Below, piece by piece: positions 9,024-18,230 of a stretch of 64,000 nt of DNA. The first letter of the stretch is position 1; the number at the start of each line of letters is the position of its first letter. The DNA is from UBA2365 sp964594045 (GTDB lineage Bacteria > Bacteroidota > Bacteroidia > Chitinophagales > Saprospiraceae), in contig CAZQKR010000001.1 in the NCBI GenBank assembly GCA_964594045.1, forward strand, positions 1-64,000, in the 5' to 3' direction. The notes below the pieces were generated by a model. That model had not been told where the DNA came from and did no database searches. It saw only the letters and a program-made list of their open reading frames with translations. The position numbers were made by a program, and so were the translations under genes.

Positions 9024-9200
9024 GATCATCAAACGTAATCAAGTGATCATTATCGGTTCTGTAGCTTTGCGTGAAACGGAATTCCAGGCGTGCATACATT
9101 CAGTTTTGGCGGGGCATGAGTATGCTGAGTATTGAGATCAAATTTTGACTGTTCAAATTGATCATCTTCAATCACGCTGGTTCATGACGGATAATTGATT

Positions 9201-9794
9201 TTAATCCTCAAACAGGTCCTCCAGCTCTCCAAGTTTTTTCAGCTTGATAAAACAACGGGCGGCTGCGATCACATCGGCTCGTGCATTCCCTGGCGGTGTG
9301 TACTTCTGCTGAAACAGGATGGCATGCAATTCACTGAGTGTAGGCCATTTGTATTTACCGCCTTTACCCGGAATGGCACAATAGTAAGTGCTTTCCCGCA
9401 TCAGGCAGAAATTTTCTTTCTTGAACATCGTATGTTTAATCCCATTCCGGATAAACTCAGCTCCGGCGACGTTTTCGTTGTATTCCTGGTTGAATGAAAA
9501 GATGAAATCCGCTTTTTCAATATCTTCTGCAAAGCGTTGCATGATCATTTTGACATCTGACTTATTGGCTACATAATCCTGTGGCTCAATATGCACGCTT
9601 GCCAACATCTCCTCTCCCACCCTGAGGTCAGGCTGATCAACATAAGCATTGAAATCAAGCAAAGGTTTGAGGTTCTCATCCAGCAAAATCCAGGAAATAT
9701 GCAGGATCCTTGGCCAGTTGAAGGTATCGGTGACTGGCGCTTTCCAATTGGTCACCGCACGGTGCCCACTCACATCATAAATCAGATAATTCAT
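9201..9794 (-). CDS. Degenerate DnaQ-fold (DEDD exonuclease-like) protein
   Basis: A 197-residue cytoplasmic protein with the order of motifs of the DnaQ/RNase T exonuclease superfamily. Motif I is LIYDVSG: Asp7 is kept, but the usual second acid (DxE) is not. Motif II is FSFNQEYNENVAG, with Asn where Asp is expected. Motif III is GNARADVIAAARCF, keeping the last Asp but with Asn in place of the usual His. Only two of the four metal-binding acids are evident, so normal 3'-5' exonuclease activity is doubtful. It may bind nucleic acid or be a structural relic. The neighbour pdxJ is divergent and functionally unrelated. The gene itself is convincing. Confidence 0.7.
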   Translation of the reverse strand: MNYLIYDVSGHRAVTNWKAPVTDTFNWPRILHISWILLDENLKPLLDFNAYVDQPDLRVGEEMLASVHIEPQDYVANKSDVKMIMQRFAEDIEKADFIFSFNQEYNENVAGAEFIRNGIKHTMFKKENFCLMRESTYYCAIPGKGGKYKWPTLSELHAILFQQKYTPPGNARADVIAAARCFIKLKKLGELEDLFED

Positions 9795-9840
9795 CGAAGA
9801 AATAATAAATTTAATTTATCCTGATGCCGGGCAGATAGAT

Positions 9841-9848
9841 TACCTTTG
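9841..9848 (+). promoter_or_regulatory. -7 box TACCTTTG for pdxJ
   Basis: TACCTTTG fits TAnnTTTG and leaves a leader of roughly 60 nt before the pdxJ start at 9918. A weak TTTA at 9815 may act as the -33 element. Confidence 0.5.
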
Positions 9849-9917
9849 CATCAGCATTACAATCCGAATGCACAAAAATAACACAATATTCCAATCTCAG
9901 GCTTCAAATCGACTGCT

Positions 9918-10631
9918 ATGACCAGATTAAGTGTAAACATCAACAAAGTTGCTTTGATCAGAAATGCACGCGGAGGCAATGTTCCTGATCTTTACCAGGT
10001 TGCCCGTGATCTGGAATCATTTGGAGCAGACGGCATTACGGTACATCCCCGACCAGATGAAAGGCATGTCAGGTTTGCTGATATTCCGGCACTGAAATCC
10101 ATTGTCAGGACCGAATTCAACATTGAAGGTTATCCTTCGGAGCAGTTCCTGGAAATGGTTTGCCGGATCAGACCTGACCAGTGCACGCTTGTTCCTGATC
10201 CGCCTGACGCGCTCACTTCCAGCACCGGGTGGGATACCGCAAAAAATCTGGGATTCCTGCAATCTGTGGTCAGTCAATTACACCACCACGGAGTCAGGGT
10301 GTCCATTTTTCTGAACGCTGAGCCGGAACTTATTCCATCGGCTAAGGAAACCGGAACCGACAGGATCGAACTATATACAGGTCCCTATGCCGAAAAATAC
10401 GATGAAAACAGGGAATTAGCCATTGCTCCTTTTATCGCCACAGCCAACAAAGCCATTGAATATGGTTTGGGGATCAATGCAGGACATGATCTGAATCTGG
10501 TCAATTTGAAATATTTCCATCAGCAGATACCTGAACTGGCTGAAGTATCCATCGGGCAGGCATTGGTCAGCGATGCTTTATATTTTGGATTTCACAACAC
10601 GGTTCAGATGTATAAAAACCTGTTGAAATAA
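9918..10631 (+). CDS. pdxJ: Pyridoxine 5'-phosphate synthase
   Basis: PdxJ condenses 1-deoxy-D-xylulose 5-phosphate with 3-amino-2-oxopropyl phosphate to make pyridoxine 5'-phosphate in the DXP-dependent vitamin B6 pathway. At 237 residues it has the usual length. Family signatures are clear: LSVNINKVALIRNARGG at the start, GADGITVHPRPDERH (active-site His and phosphate loop), QCTLVPDPPDALTS, VSIFLNAEP, TDRIELYTGPYA, and GLGINAGHDLNL followed by EVSIGQALVSDAL near the end. It is a TIM barrel acting in the cytoplasm. It stands alone with its own -7 box. Its stop is 15 bp from the stop of the convergent subtilase gene, with no obvious hairpin between them. Confidence 0.97.
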   Translation: MTRLSVNINKVALIRNARGGNVPDLYQVARDLESFGADGITVHPRPDERHVRFADIPALKSIVRTEFNIEGYPSEQFLEMVCRIRPDQCTLVPDPPDALTSSTGWDTAKNLGFLQSVVSQLHHHGVRVSIFLNAEPELIPSAKETGTDRIELYTGPYAEKYDENRELAIAPFIATANKAIEYGLGINAGHDLNLVNLKYFHQQIPELAEVSIGQALVSDALYFGFHNTVQMYKNLLK

Positions 10632-10646
10632 TCTGGCGCAAAGGGT

Positions 10647-12251
10647 TTAGTACAGCATGATCTTCCTGGAACTCAGCTTTGAACCACTCCTGATGGAAAC
10701 GATGTAAATGCCCATCGGCAATGCATATTTTGTGAGATCCAACTCTATTTTTTTCTCTCCAAAAAAAGGCGGATAAAAATCGAAGGACAGCACACTTTGA
10801 CCTAAAACATTGTAAATATTAAAACGGTGGTATTCATAATTGTCTGTTTCGTACCCTACATTCAGAAAGTCGCCTGCAGGGTTGGGAAATACCTTTCCGA
10901 TGTTCAATTCCCCTGAGGATCCCTCACAAAAATCCCTCATTCTGGTAAAAGCTCCTAAAATATTCAATCTCCCGCTTGTTGAAGTAAAATTACCAAGAGC
11001 CGGGACAACATCCACGCCCTCCAGGATCATTGAGCGGACCGCCAGTCCTGCAGCAACCGGGTCGGTACCGGCCAGTTCAGCAAAATTCATACAGGGTGCT
11101 GCATACAACAAACCGATCGTACCTGAAACAAGCGGTGCTGCAGTTGAAGTTCCGCTATAGGCGGCATACTGGTTTTGGGTCGTAGTGGAATATATTTCTC
11201 TTCCCGGAGCAGCCAGGTTGACATACACTTTCCCAAAAGCGCCCTCTTCATCCTTCACATCTTCCTGATCAGTCATGGTAACCCTTATGAGATATGGGGT
11301 GTTGCAAGTGCTGGGCATATCACCTTTCACATCGATATCAGTATGCACATTGGGTACTGCGTTGACATTCAGAACACCTGCTTCTCCAAGCTGATCGTAC
11401 AAACTGCACCATTCCTGGAAAAGCGGATTATCCTGGGGAAATGCATTATCAATGCCTGCAGAAAGATTTGTGGCTACGACATACGCTCCTTTCGCACCAT
11501 TTGTTTCATTGTACAATTTTCTCATGGCCAGCACATATTCATACGCCTCAATCACATTGCCAGCTGAGGTGGCTTCACTGATCAGCATCAGTTTTACATT
11601 CCAGCTGATGCCGCTGATTCCTGTGCCGTTGTTGCCTGAAGCCCCGATCAAACCTGCAGTTGAGGTACCATGCGTTTTCAAGGGATGGTTGTCTTTGCCG
11701 GTTTCGATATTCAATCCCTCAAAATCATCGGTATAGCCGTTATTGTCATTGTCCAGCCCGTCACCGGGAATTTCCCTGTAATTTTTCCACGTATTGTTCC
11801 TGAGATCAACATGAGCGGGCATAAAACCATCGTCGATGACTGCCACAACAATCGTATCTCCATCAGGTGTGAGACCGCCGGTAGTGATATCCCAGCTTTT
11901 AAAAGCATCGATTTTCTCCAGGTGCCACTGCTTTTCGATGAATGCATCATCAGGTATCAGCCGGTAATTCAGCGGTATATCTTCAACTGCCCAGAGAACA
12001 TTCCCGTCAGATGCCAGTTCCCGAAGCAGAACAGTTTTGATTTCTGCCGGCACACTTATACGATATAGGTCTGAATTTTCCGCAATACGCTGATAAGGAA
12101 ACGTGAATTCATCTGAAATAGACCTTATCCCTGCTTTGATCCCGGAAAAATCAATATTTTTCTTTGTTTTAACGATCAAAGGCAAATTGCTTTGTTGCCC
12201 CACCATTTGTGAAACACCAAAAAACAACAGAAATAAAATCCTGATAGGCAT
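10647..12251 (-). CDS. Subtilisin-family (S8) peptidase with T9SS sorting domain
   Basis: A secreted serine protease. The frame is open 14 codons further upstream, but the internal ATG at 12251 gives MPIRILFLLFFGVSQMVGQQ, a good signal peptide, and is preferred. A short propeptide-like region precedes the S8 domain with the triad in order: Asp in VVAVIDDGFMP, His in THGTSTAGLIGA, Ser in YSGTSTAAPLVSG. The oxyanion Asn probably lies in TNLSAGIDNAF. The C-terminal 80 or so residues (IGKVFPNPAGDFLNV through MGIYIVSIRSGSK and SSRKIMLY) form a type A T9SS sorting domain, so the enzyme should be exported by PorU-dependent secretion and attached or released at the surface. Substrates are unknown. 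No linked immunity or inhibitor gene is seen. Confidence 0.9.
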   Translation of the reverse strand: MPIRILFLLFFGVSQMVGQQSNLPLIVKTKKNIDFSGIKAGIRSISDEFTFPYQRIAENSDLYRISVPAEIKTVLLRELASDGNVLWAVEDIPLNYRLIPDDAFIEKQWHLEKIDAFKSWDITTGGLTPDGDTIVVAVIDDGFMPAHVDLRNNTWKNYREIPGDGLDNDNNGYTDDFEGLNIETGKDNHPLKTHGTSTAGLIGASGNNGTGISGISWNVKLMLISEATSAGNVIEAYEYVLAMRKLYNETNGAKGAYVVATNLSAGIDNAFPQDNPLFQEWCSLYDQLGEAGVLNVNAVPNVHTDIDVKGDMPSTCNTPYLIRVTMTDQEDVKDEEGAFGKVYVNLAAPGREIYSTTTQNQYAAYSGTSTAAPLVSGTIGLLYAAPCMNFAELAGTDPVAAGLAVRSMILEGVDVVPALGNFTSTSGRLNILGAFTRMRDFCEGSSGELNIGKVFPNPAGDFLNVGYETDNYEYHRFNIYNVLGQSVLSFDFYPPFFGEKKIELDLTKYALPMGIYIVSIRSGSKLSSRKIMLY

Positions 12252-12393
12252 ATTTAAATTCAATTTCAATTTAAAATATAAAAGAATTCTCATGAAAGAA
12301 TTCTTTTATACACTAACTCTAAAAAAGCCATTATGAATAATATGCACCGAAAGCAAAAACTGCTACAGCTTTGCATTGATGATTGACCGGTAA

Positions 12394-12996
12394 CTACATT
12401 TTGGATAAAATGAGTTCTCCGGCTTTTTTACCCAAATTGGCGATATCCTTTTGTTGAGAAACATTTCTAAAGAATAATCCAACGATGATCTCATCATTCT
12501 TACGGAAATAAATTTTCCCAAGCTCTACACTGTACGCAGCTTCAACGCCCAAACCTTCCAGCCTGGTATATTTGTTGGCTTTATTATCAGGGTAACCCAT
12601 TTCTCCGTTATCTACCAAAACCCCGATATAGGTACTGGCCCATTCGTTGAATTCTCCGTGAAGCGGATTTTTCATGAACTGAACGATCATACCCATTTGT
12701 TCGCCTTTTTTGTCCCAGCTGTGGTAACATGATTCAGAGAAACCCTGGCTACCTTTCAGATCCGCTTTATTGGTTAAAACTGATTTTGGATCAATTCCGA
12801 ATAACTGCCCCAGTTCTTCAGCGCTGATGATGGTGCATGGATCAGGAAGCTCAACCGGGCTGATGGACAAACCAGCATTGACATCAGTGGTATCAGTCTG
12901 TTCAGCAACTGTTCCATCTTCCTTTTCCGTTCCGGGTTCATTTTTACAGGATGCAAAAGCCGCCAATACAAGCAGCAAAAAAAACATATTCTTCAT
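12394..12996 (-). CDS. Lipoprotein of unknown function
   Basis: A 200-residue lipoprotein; MKNMFFLLLVLAAFASC gives a clear lipobox with Cys 17, followed by an acidic Glu/Thr/Asp linker (about 18-45). The mature domain opens with LPDPCTIISAEELGQLFGI and contains a second Cys in SESCYHSW, so one disulphide between about 55 and 115 is possible. The layout (Cys, ISxEE, later SCxxxW) recalls DUF3558-like extracellular lipoproteins, but I do not assign that family. It lies between two secreted-protein genes on the same strand with gaps too large for a tight operon. The frame, signal peptide and codon use support a real gene. Confidence 0.75.
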   Translation of the reverse strand: MKNMFFLLLVLAAFASCKNEPGTEKEDGTVAEQTDTTDVNAGLSISPVELPDPCTIISAEELGQLFGIDPKSVLTNKADLKGSQGFSESCYHSWDKKGEQMGMIVQFMKNPLHGEFNEWASTYIGVLVDNGEMGYPDNKANKYTRLEGLGVEAAYSVELGKIYFRKNDEIIVGLFFRNVSQQKDIANLGKKAGELILSKM

Positions 12997-13200
12997 TTTG
13001 AATCAATTAATTAATTTAAAGATAAATAAGCCTTTTCCTTATATTTCAATCATTTACGAGAATACTCCGGATCCGGCAAAATAACAAGTGGCAAAGGTAT
13101 TAAAAAAAATAATAAAGTATAAAATTGGATCAAATTCCTTTTGTTCAGCTCAGGACAATTGATGCTCACAACAGTTAATTCAATTCAGCCGCCATTTTTT

Positions 13201-13743
13201 TCAGAAATTATACAGGAAAGAATAACTCAGGCTGAGAGGGAAAAATTCCCGGTTGGAAGTTGGGTGCACATTATACAGAATAACCAGTTCTGTTGTCCAG
13301 TCGGACCTGTTACCGCTGCTCGTACCCCCACCGATATAGGCAAAAGGATACCATCTTCTGTTGAGTTCAAAAGTATTCACGCCCATGCTGAGATAATCGT
13401 ATTCCAGTTGGACAAAATATTTCCTTCCCATAAATTTATACTTCGTCAGTACTCCGGGGCCGTGATCCAGTACATGCAGGTTTTCTGAAACACCCCTAAA
13501 CCAATAATAGCTGTAATTCGCTTTGTAAGTTACCCCTAAGGCCCAATCGCGGGTAAATTTTATCCCGCCAACCGGGGCTACACCGAGGGTTGCATAATTG
13601 GTGCCTACTCCGACATTACCTAAACCCAATCCGTACCATAGTCTGTCCCGGAAGTTCATCCCTGGTTTTTCAGACTGGGCAACCGCCGAAAAACTGAAGG
13701 TGCAAATCGATAAAATGATCAATAACAAAAAACGATTTTTCAT
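13201..13743 (-). CDS. Small secreted beta-barrel-like protein
   Basis: Unknown function; 180 residues from the chosen start. The frame opens 13 codons upstream, but the ATG at 13743 yields MKNRFLLLIILSICTFSFSAVAQ, a standard signal peptide. The mature sequence alternates aromatic and Gly-rich stretches (DRLWYGLGLGNVGVG, ALGVTYKANYSYYWF, KYFVQLEYDYLSMGV) and ends in SLSYSFLYNF, with the terminal Phe typical of outer-membrane barrels. An 8- to 10-strand barrel is likely. No nearby partner indicates a role. Confidence 0.75.
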   Translation of the reverse strand: MKNRFLLLIILSICTFSFSAVAQSEKPGMNFRDRLWYGLGLGNVGVGTNYATLGVAPVGGIKFTRDWALGVTYKANYSYYWFRGVSENLHVLDHGPGVLTKYKFMGRKYFVQLEYDYLSMGVNTFELNRRWYPFAYIGGGTSSGNRSDWTTELVILYNVHPTSNREFFPLSLSYSFLYNF

Positions 13744-14225
13744 TTGAATAAAATTTACCCTGTTCACAGAATTTATGTTCATCCGAAAATACTACCACCG
13801 TGCAAAAATTTGAAAGACGGTGATCGCGAATTCAAAACAAATATAACGATTGGAAATGATTTTTGATTATACTACAATTGTTATTAGCGTTTTCTTCGGT
13901 TTTTCTGTCTGAACAGCATAAATTCGAATTCATAAAACTTACTTTCTCATCTATCTGCAACAAGAAAAGATGAAAGATCTTTTTTGCAGAAACAATTAAC
14001 AAAGCTGAAATTTCCTTACTCCAATTGCAGATATAAAGTGTTCCATCAGACATTATTTTAAAACAAGAACATTTTTTTGATGTTTATAATTTGAAAATGC
14101 AGCTTTATGCGTTTAATTTGCATCACAAATTTGAAAAAAATCAAATATGTTATCAAATCAGCCCCATTTGAGCTGTTTATCGGGTCTGATATTATTAAGT
14201 TAATTTTGCTTTTAAAGAGACATTT
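13744..14225. other. Intergenic, no gene
   Basis: A divergent spacer of about 480 bp. A 73-codon minus frame at 13832-14053 has no homology signals and is not called. TATATTTG on the minus strand (13838-13845) and TAATTTTG on the plus strand (14201-14208) are candidate -7 boxes for the two neighbours. Confidence 0.5.
14201..14208 (+). promoter_or_regulatory. -7 box TAATTTTG for PKD metalloprotease
   Basis: TAATTTTG fits TAnnTTTG 18 bp before the ATG at 14226, implying a very short leader. The nearest TTTG (14167-14170) is too far upstream for a canonical -33. Confidence 0.4.
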
Positions 14226-17200
14226 ATGATCAAGCAATTATCCGGGATTACCTTTTTCTTCATCCTCTTCAGTTTAAATTTCAGTTTTGCCCAGGGAAAT
14301 GATATCAGTTCGTTGTTTTCAAAACAAAGAAGTGTTTTTCAGGGTGATGAAACCATTCAAAAGGGGATAACCCTTCAAATGGATCAGGAATTCCTGTCCA
14401 GGTTGTACCAGTTGAGGTACGATCAGATATCCATAGAATTGCCGGTGGACGAAGGTGAAAGCTTAACGCTTCAACTGCGCAGGATCGACCTGTTGTCAGG
14501 CAATTTCATACTCAGAACTTCCCAAAATGATACATTGCATTACGAACCGGGGTTGTATTATATAGGTCAAATCGAAGGGCAGCGCGGAGTAAGTTCCATC
14601 ACCCTCTTCAGGAATGAGGTGGTTGGTATTATTTCGGTTGCCGGTGAAGGCAGTTATAACCTGGTTCATATAGGAGGTGGCAGACCTGATGAATACATTA
14701 TTTACAATGACCGTCATGTCAACAAAGAAAGGAATTTTGTATGTCACACCAGTGATGATGGTCTGGAAGAATTGCATGATCATGATTTTGATCCCGGAAC
14801 GGCCAGAGCCGGTGAGTGTGTGAAAGTTTACATCGAAGGAGATTACGCGCTCAACCAGAATAAAGGCGGAGTAGTACCTGCAACCAACTACATCACAGCG
14901 CTTTTCGCACAGGTGGTAGCTGTTTACGATGCAGAACAGATTCCTGTTGAGATCTCAGAGATCATGGTTTGGTCCACGCAGGACAACTACGATCAGAATG
15001 ATTCCGGAAATGCACTGGATCAGTTTGAAGCCAACAATCCCGAGTTTAACGGAAATCTTGCACATTTGTTTGCTTATGGTGGCAACGGAACCGGCGGACT
15101 GGCCTGGGTGGATGTGCTTTGCGGCTGGAGTCCATATGCCTACAGTAACATAGATGCCAATTTCAGCAATTATCCTTCCTATTCATGGTCTGTTGAGGTG
15201 GTAGCACATGAAATGGGACATAATATGGGTTCCAGGCATACCCACGCATGTGTCTGGAACAATAACGGCACCCAAATTGATGACTGTGGAAATGTCTGGG
15301 CTGATGATGAGGGGTACCCGATAGAAGGATCATCCTGCTATGATCCTGGTGATCCAATTTTACCAAACAGCGGAACGGTGATGAGTTATTGCCATTTGGT
15401 CCCGGGTGTCGGGATCAACCTGGGACTTGGTTTCGGACCACAACCAGGAAATCTCATCAGAAACCGGTATAACAATGCCAATTGTCTTACCGAATGTACA
15501 GGTGGCGGTGTAAACCCACCGGAAGCATCATTTGAGTCAGACTTTACGGATATTTGTGCCGGTGAAACGATCCAGTTTTTTGACCTATCTACCAATAATC
15601 CTTCCAGCTGGAACTGGACATTTGAAGGCGGCGATCCCGGAAATTCTACGGAAGAAAACCCTGTTGTCTTCTATGGCATCGGAGGTTCTTTTGATGTCAC
15701 ACTTCTGGCGGCCAACTCCGGGGGTGAAGACGAATTGTACATTCCAAACTTTATCAACGTGTACGATGCACCTGAAGCCGCATTTACCTATGAGATCATC
15801 AATGGAAACGAGGTGGTCTTTTACAACAATTCCGAAAATGCTGATTACTTTTTCTGGGATTTTGGTGATGGTTTTGTCAGTTCAGCTGCAAATCCTTCTC
15901 ATGTTTATACGTTTGACGGGCAATTTGAAGTTGTTTTGTCTGCAGGTAATGATTATTGCAGCGATGATGTTTTCCAGGCCACCATCCAGATCGCAACGAT
16001 GCCAGTAGCGGCGATGAATATTTCAAACAGCTCAGGATGTAAACCTTTTGTGGTGAATTTCTTTGACAATTCAAGTACAAACGTCACCTCCTGGCAGTGG
16101 GTTTTTGAAGGCGGAACACCTCCTACTTCCAATATTGCCAATCCGGTTGTCTCCTATAATTCTGCTGGTGACTTTGACGTGAGTCTGACCGTTTCCAATG
16201 GAGTTTTCCAGAATACCATCAGTTTTAGTGATACCATTCATGTGTTCAATCCGCCTGTAGCTGGTTTTATTCCAAATATTGACGGGTATTCAGTCACATT
16301 TGTCAATACTTCTACCAATTCTACCAGTTATTTATGGAATTTTGGAGATGGAAATACGTCCACTGCACAAAATCCGACACATATTTATTCTGCACCCGGA
16401 ACATATAACGTACAGCTGACCAGTTCGAGTTTCTGCGGGTCCAATTCCACTACAATCCAGGTTACGATCTCTGCATTGCCCGTTGCGGCTTTCACTGCTG
16501 ACGATCAATCGATCTGTATTACCCAGACCGTACAGTTTTACAACACCTCCAATACCAATAATGTCAGCTGGACATTCCAGGGCGGCAATCCTGCGACGTC
16601 TGATCAACAAAACCCTATGGTCACATACAACAGTGCCGGATCATTTGATGTGACCCTTGTGGCTACAAATGCTCTGGGAACCGATGTACTGGTCATGGAA
16701 GATTTCATTACTGTGCTTGCCAATCCAACGGGTTCAGTCAGCAGCTCTGTAAATCAATATACTGCAAGTTTTACCCAGCAAATGACCAATGCCCTGTCAT
16801 TCCTGTGGAATTTTGGTGACGGAGCAACCAGTACAAATATGAATCCTGTTCACACCTATTCAAATGATGGAAATTATTTGGTAACTCTGACCATTTACGG
16901 ACAATGCGATACCATCACCATTCCGAGACAGGTGGTCATTGCCAATCCTCCAAATGCAAATTTCAGCCACAGTCAGGTGACGGGTTGTGTTCCGTTGACC
17001 GTACAATACACGAATTTATCCAGTCAGAATACGGATAATATTCTCTGGACCTTCGAAGGCGGTAATCCCGTGAGTTCACAATCTCAAAACCCATCGGTGA
17101 TCTATTCAAATCCGGGAACCTATTCTGTTTTGCTTGAAGCCTACAACGAACAGGGACAGGATGTGGATCTGCGTACCGGGCTGGTACAGGTACAGGGAGT

Positions 17201-18173
17201 ACCTGTTGCGGATTTTACTTATACGGTAAATCAGTTTACAGTCAATTTCAGCTATTCAGGCAATGCAGGCTATACAGTTTCATGGAATTTTGGAGACGGA
17301 AGTACTTCCACTCAGATGAACCCGACCCATACCTATGCCACACAGGGCAATTATGTGGTTACCATGACTGTTTCGAATCCTTGTGGACAGACTCAAAAAG
17401 TCAAGACCATCGCCATCGCGCTGCTGCCAAATGCCAACTTTTCCTATGCACCGGGTGATGGCTGTGCTCCTTTGACAGTGCAGTATACCAATGCTTCAAC
17501 AGGCAACTATACGCAATTGCTTTGGAGTTTTGAAGGTGGAACACCGGCTTTTTCAACAGCGACCAATCCTTCTGTTACATACTTTGCCGGCGGGACTTTC
17601 AACACTACGTTGATCGCAATTTCAACCAACGGTAACGACACCTTGCTGCTGGATGACATCATCACAGTGGATGACGGACCTGATCCATTATTTTATTTCG
17701 CCATCAGCGGTTCAACAGTCACATTCTTCAATCAGACAGAAGACGCAAATGCTTTTATCTGGAATTTCGGTGATGGCACACTTTCATCAGAAAAGGATCC
17801 AAGACACACTTATACGGCGAATGGTACTTATACGGTCACACTATATGCCAGCAATGAGTGTGGTCAACAGTCAAAAAGTATTCAGATCATAATAACTACT
17901 GTGGGATCAACCGAAGCCATTCCGGCAAAGATCACATTATATCCTAATCCTAATGATGGTAATTTTGTCCTGGAACTGGATGGTGATGAACAGACCAGCT
18001 ATGATCTGAATATCTACGATTTTATGGGCCGGCTGGTTGAAAAACGCCAGATCCTTGTGATGGAATCACAGCATCGGGAATATTTCCGGGAAGTTGCCCT
18101 TCTGCCGGGAATTTATGCCCTGGAGATCAGGAGTGGGGCCAAACAATCTCTGATCAAATTGATCATACAATAA
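14226..18173 (+). CDS. Secreted metzincin protease with ten PKD modules and T9SS domain
   Basis: A 1315-residue surface or secreted protease. A signal peptide (FILFSLNFSFAQ) and a roughly 190-residue propeptide precede a reprolysin-like metalloprotease domain. The zinc site is HEMGHNMGSRH (His328, Glu329, His332, His338), followed by a Met-turn region GTVMSYCH, which makes it a metzincin of M12/M72 type. Residues about 430-1225 hold ten PKD modules that strictly alternate: type A with WxFEGG/QGGxP...NPxVxY and type B with WNFGDG...NPxHxY, five A-B pairs in all. The last 80 residues (ITLYPNPNDGNFVLEL onward) are a type A T9SS sorting domain. It should be exported by T9SS and degrade protein outside the cell, with PKD modules as spacer or binding stalk. 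It is monocistronic with a strong terminator. Confidence 0.92.
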   Translation: MIKQLSGITFFFILFSLNFSFAQGNDISSLFSKQRSVFQGDETIQKGITLQMDQEFLSRLYQLRYDQISIELPVDEGESLTLQLRRIDLLSGNFILRTSQNDTLHYEPGLYYIGQIEGQRGVSSITLFRNEVVGIISVAGEGSYNLVHIGGGRPDEYIIYNDRHVNKERNFVCHTSDDGLEELHDHDFDPGTARAGECVKVYIEGDYALNQNKGGVVPATNYITALFAQVVAVYDAEQIPVEISEIMVWSTQDNYDQNDSGNALDQFEANNPEFNGNLAHLFAYGGNGTGGLAWVDVLCGWSPYAYSNIDANFSNYPSYSWSVEVVAHEMGHNMGSRHTHACVWNNNGTQIDDCGNVWADDEGYPIEGSSCYDPGDPILPNSGTVMSYCHLVPGVGINLGLGFGPQPGNLIRNRYNNANCLTECTGGGVNPPEASFESDFTDICAGETIQFFDLSTNNPSSWNWTFEGGDPGNSTEENPVVFYGIGGSFDVTLLAANSGGEDELYIPNFINVYDAPEAAFTYEIINGNEVVFYNNSENADYFFWDFGDGFVSSAANPSHVYTFDGQFEVVLSAGNDYCSDDVFQATIQIATMPVAAMNISNSSGCKPFVVNFFDNSSTNVTSWQWVFEGGTPPTSNIANPVVSYNSAGDFDVSLTVSNGVFQNTISFSDTIHVFNPPVAGFIPNIDGYSVTFVNTSTNSTSYLWNFGDGNTSTAQNPTHIYSAPGTYNVQLTSSSFCGSNSTTIQVTISALPVAAFTADDQSICITQTVQFYNTSNTNNVSWTFQGGNPATSDQQNPMVTYNSAGSFDVTLVATNALGTDVLVMEDFITVLANPTGSVSSSVNQYTASFTQQMTNALSFLWNFGDGATSTNMNPVHTYSNDGNYLVTLTIYGQCDTITIPRQVVIANPPNANFSHSQVTGCVPLTVQYTNLSSQNTDNILWTFEGGNPVSSQSQNPSVIYSNPGTYSVLLEAYNEQGQDVDLRTGLVQVQGVPVADFTYTVNQFTVNFSYSGNAGYTVSWNFGDGSTSTQMNPTHTYATQGNYVVTMTVSNPCGQTQKVKTIAIALLPNANFSYAPGDGCAPLTVQYTNASTGNYTQLLWSFEGGTPAFSTATNPSVTYFAGGTFNTTLIAISTNGNDTLLLDDIITVDDGPDPLFYFAISGSTVTFFNQTEDANAFIWNFGDGTLSSEKDPRHTYTANGTYTVTLYASNECGQQSKSIQIIITTVGSTEAIPAKITLYPNPNDGNFVLELDGDEQTSYDLNIYDFMGRLVEKRQILVMESQHREYFREVALLPGIYALEIRSGAKQSLIKLIIQ

Positions 18174-18190
18174 AGTAGCGAAATGATCAA

Positions 18191-18220
18191 AAAAATGCCG
18201 TAAGTTGTTACGGCATTTTT
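18191..18220. terminator. Bidirectional terminator
   Basis: Arms aaaaatgccgtaa (18191-18203) and ttacggcattttt (18208-18220) form a perfect 13-bp hairpin with a 4-base loop and A/T tails on both sides. It lies between convergent genes and can serve both. Confidence 0.92.
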
Positions 18221-18230
18221 TTTTGAATCC

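Larger units (their letters stand above)
8214..9200. other. Long intergenic region with insertion-like island
   Basis: About 990 bp without a convincing gene. Small frames exist on both strands, but they overlap each other, lack family features and cross strong inverted repeats. The region holds the candidate element (8273-9004), a REPIN-like hairpin pair (8571-8643), a further hairpin with arms gtccttttt/aaaaaggac (8700-8708/8717-8725) and a terminator (8991-9023). Confidence 0.7.

Noticed and set aside
13832..14053. 73-codon minus frame between barrel gene and PKD protease
   Set aside because: No recognisable domain, atypical composition, and it occupies a promoter region.
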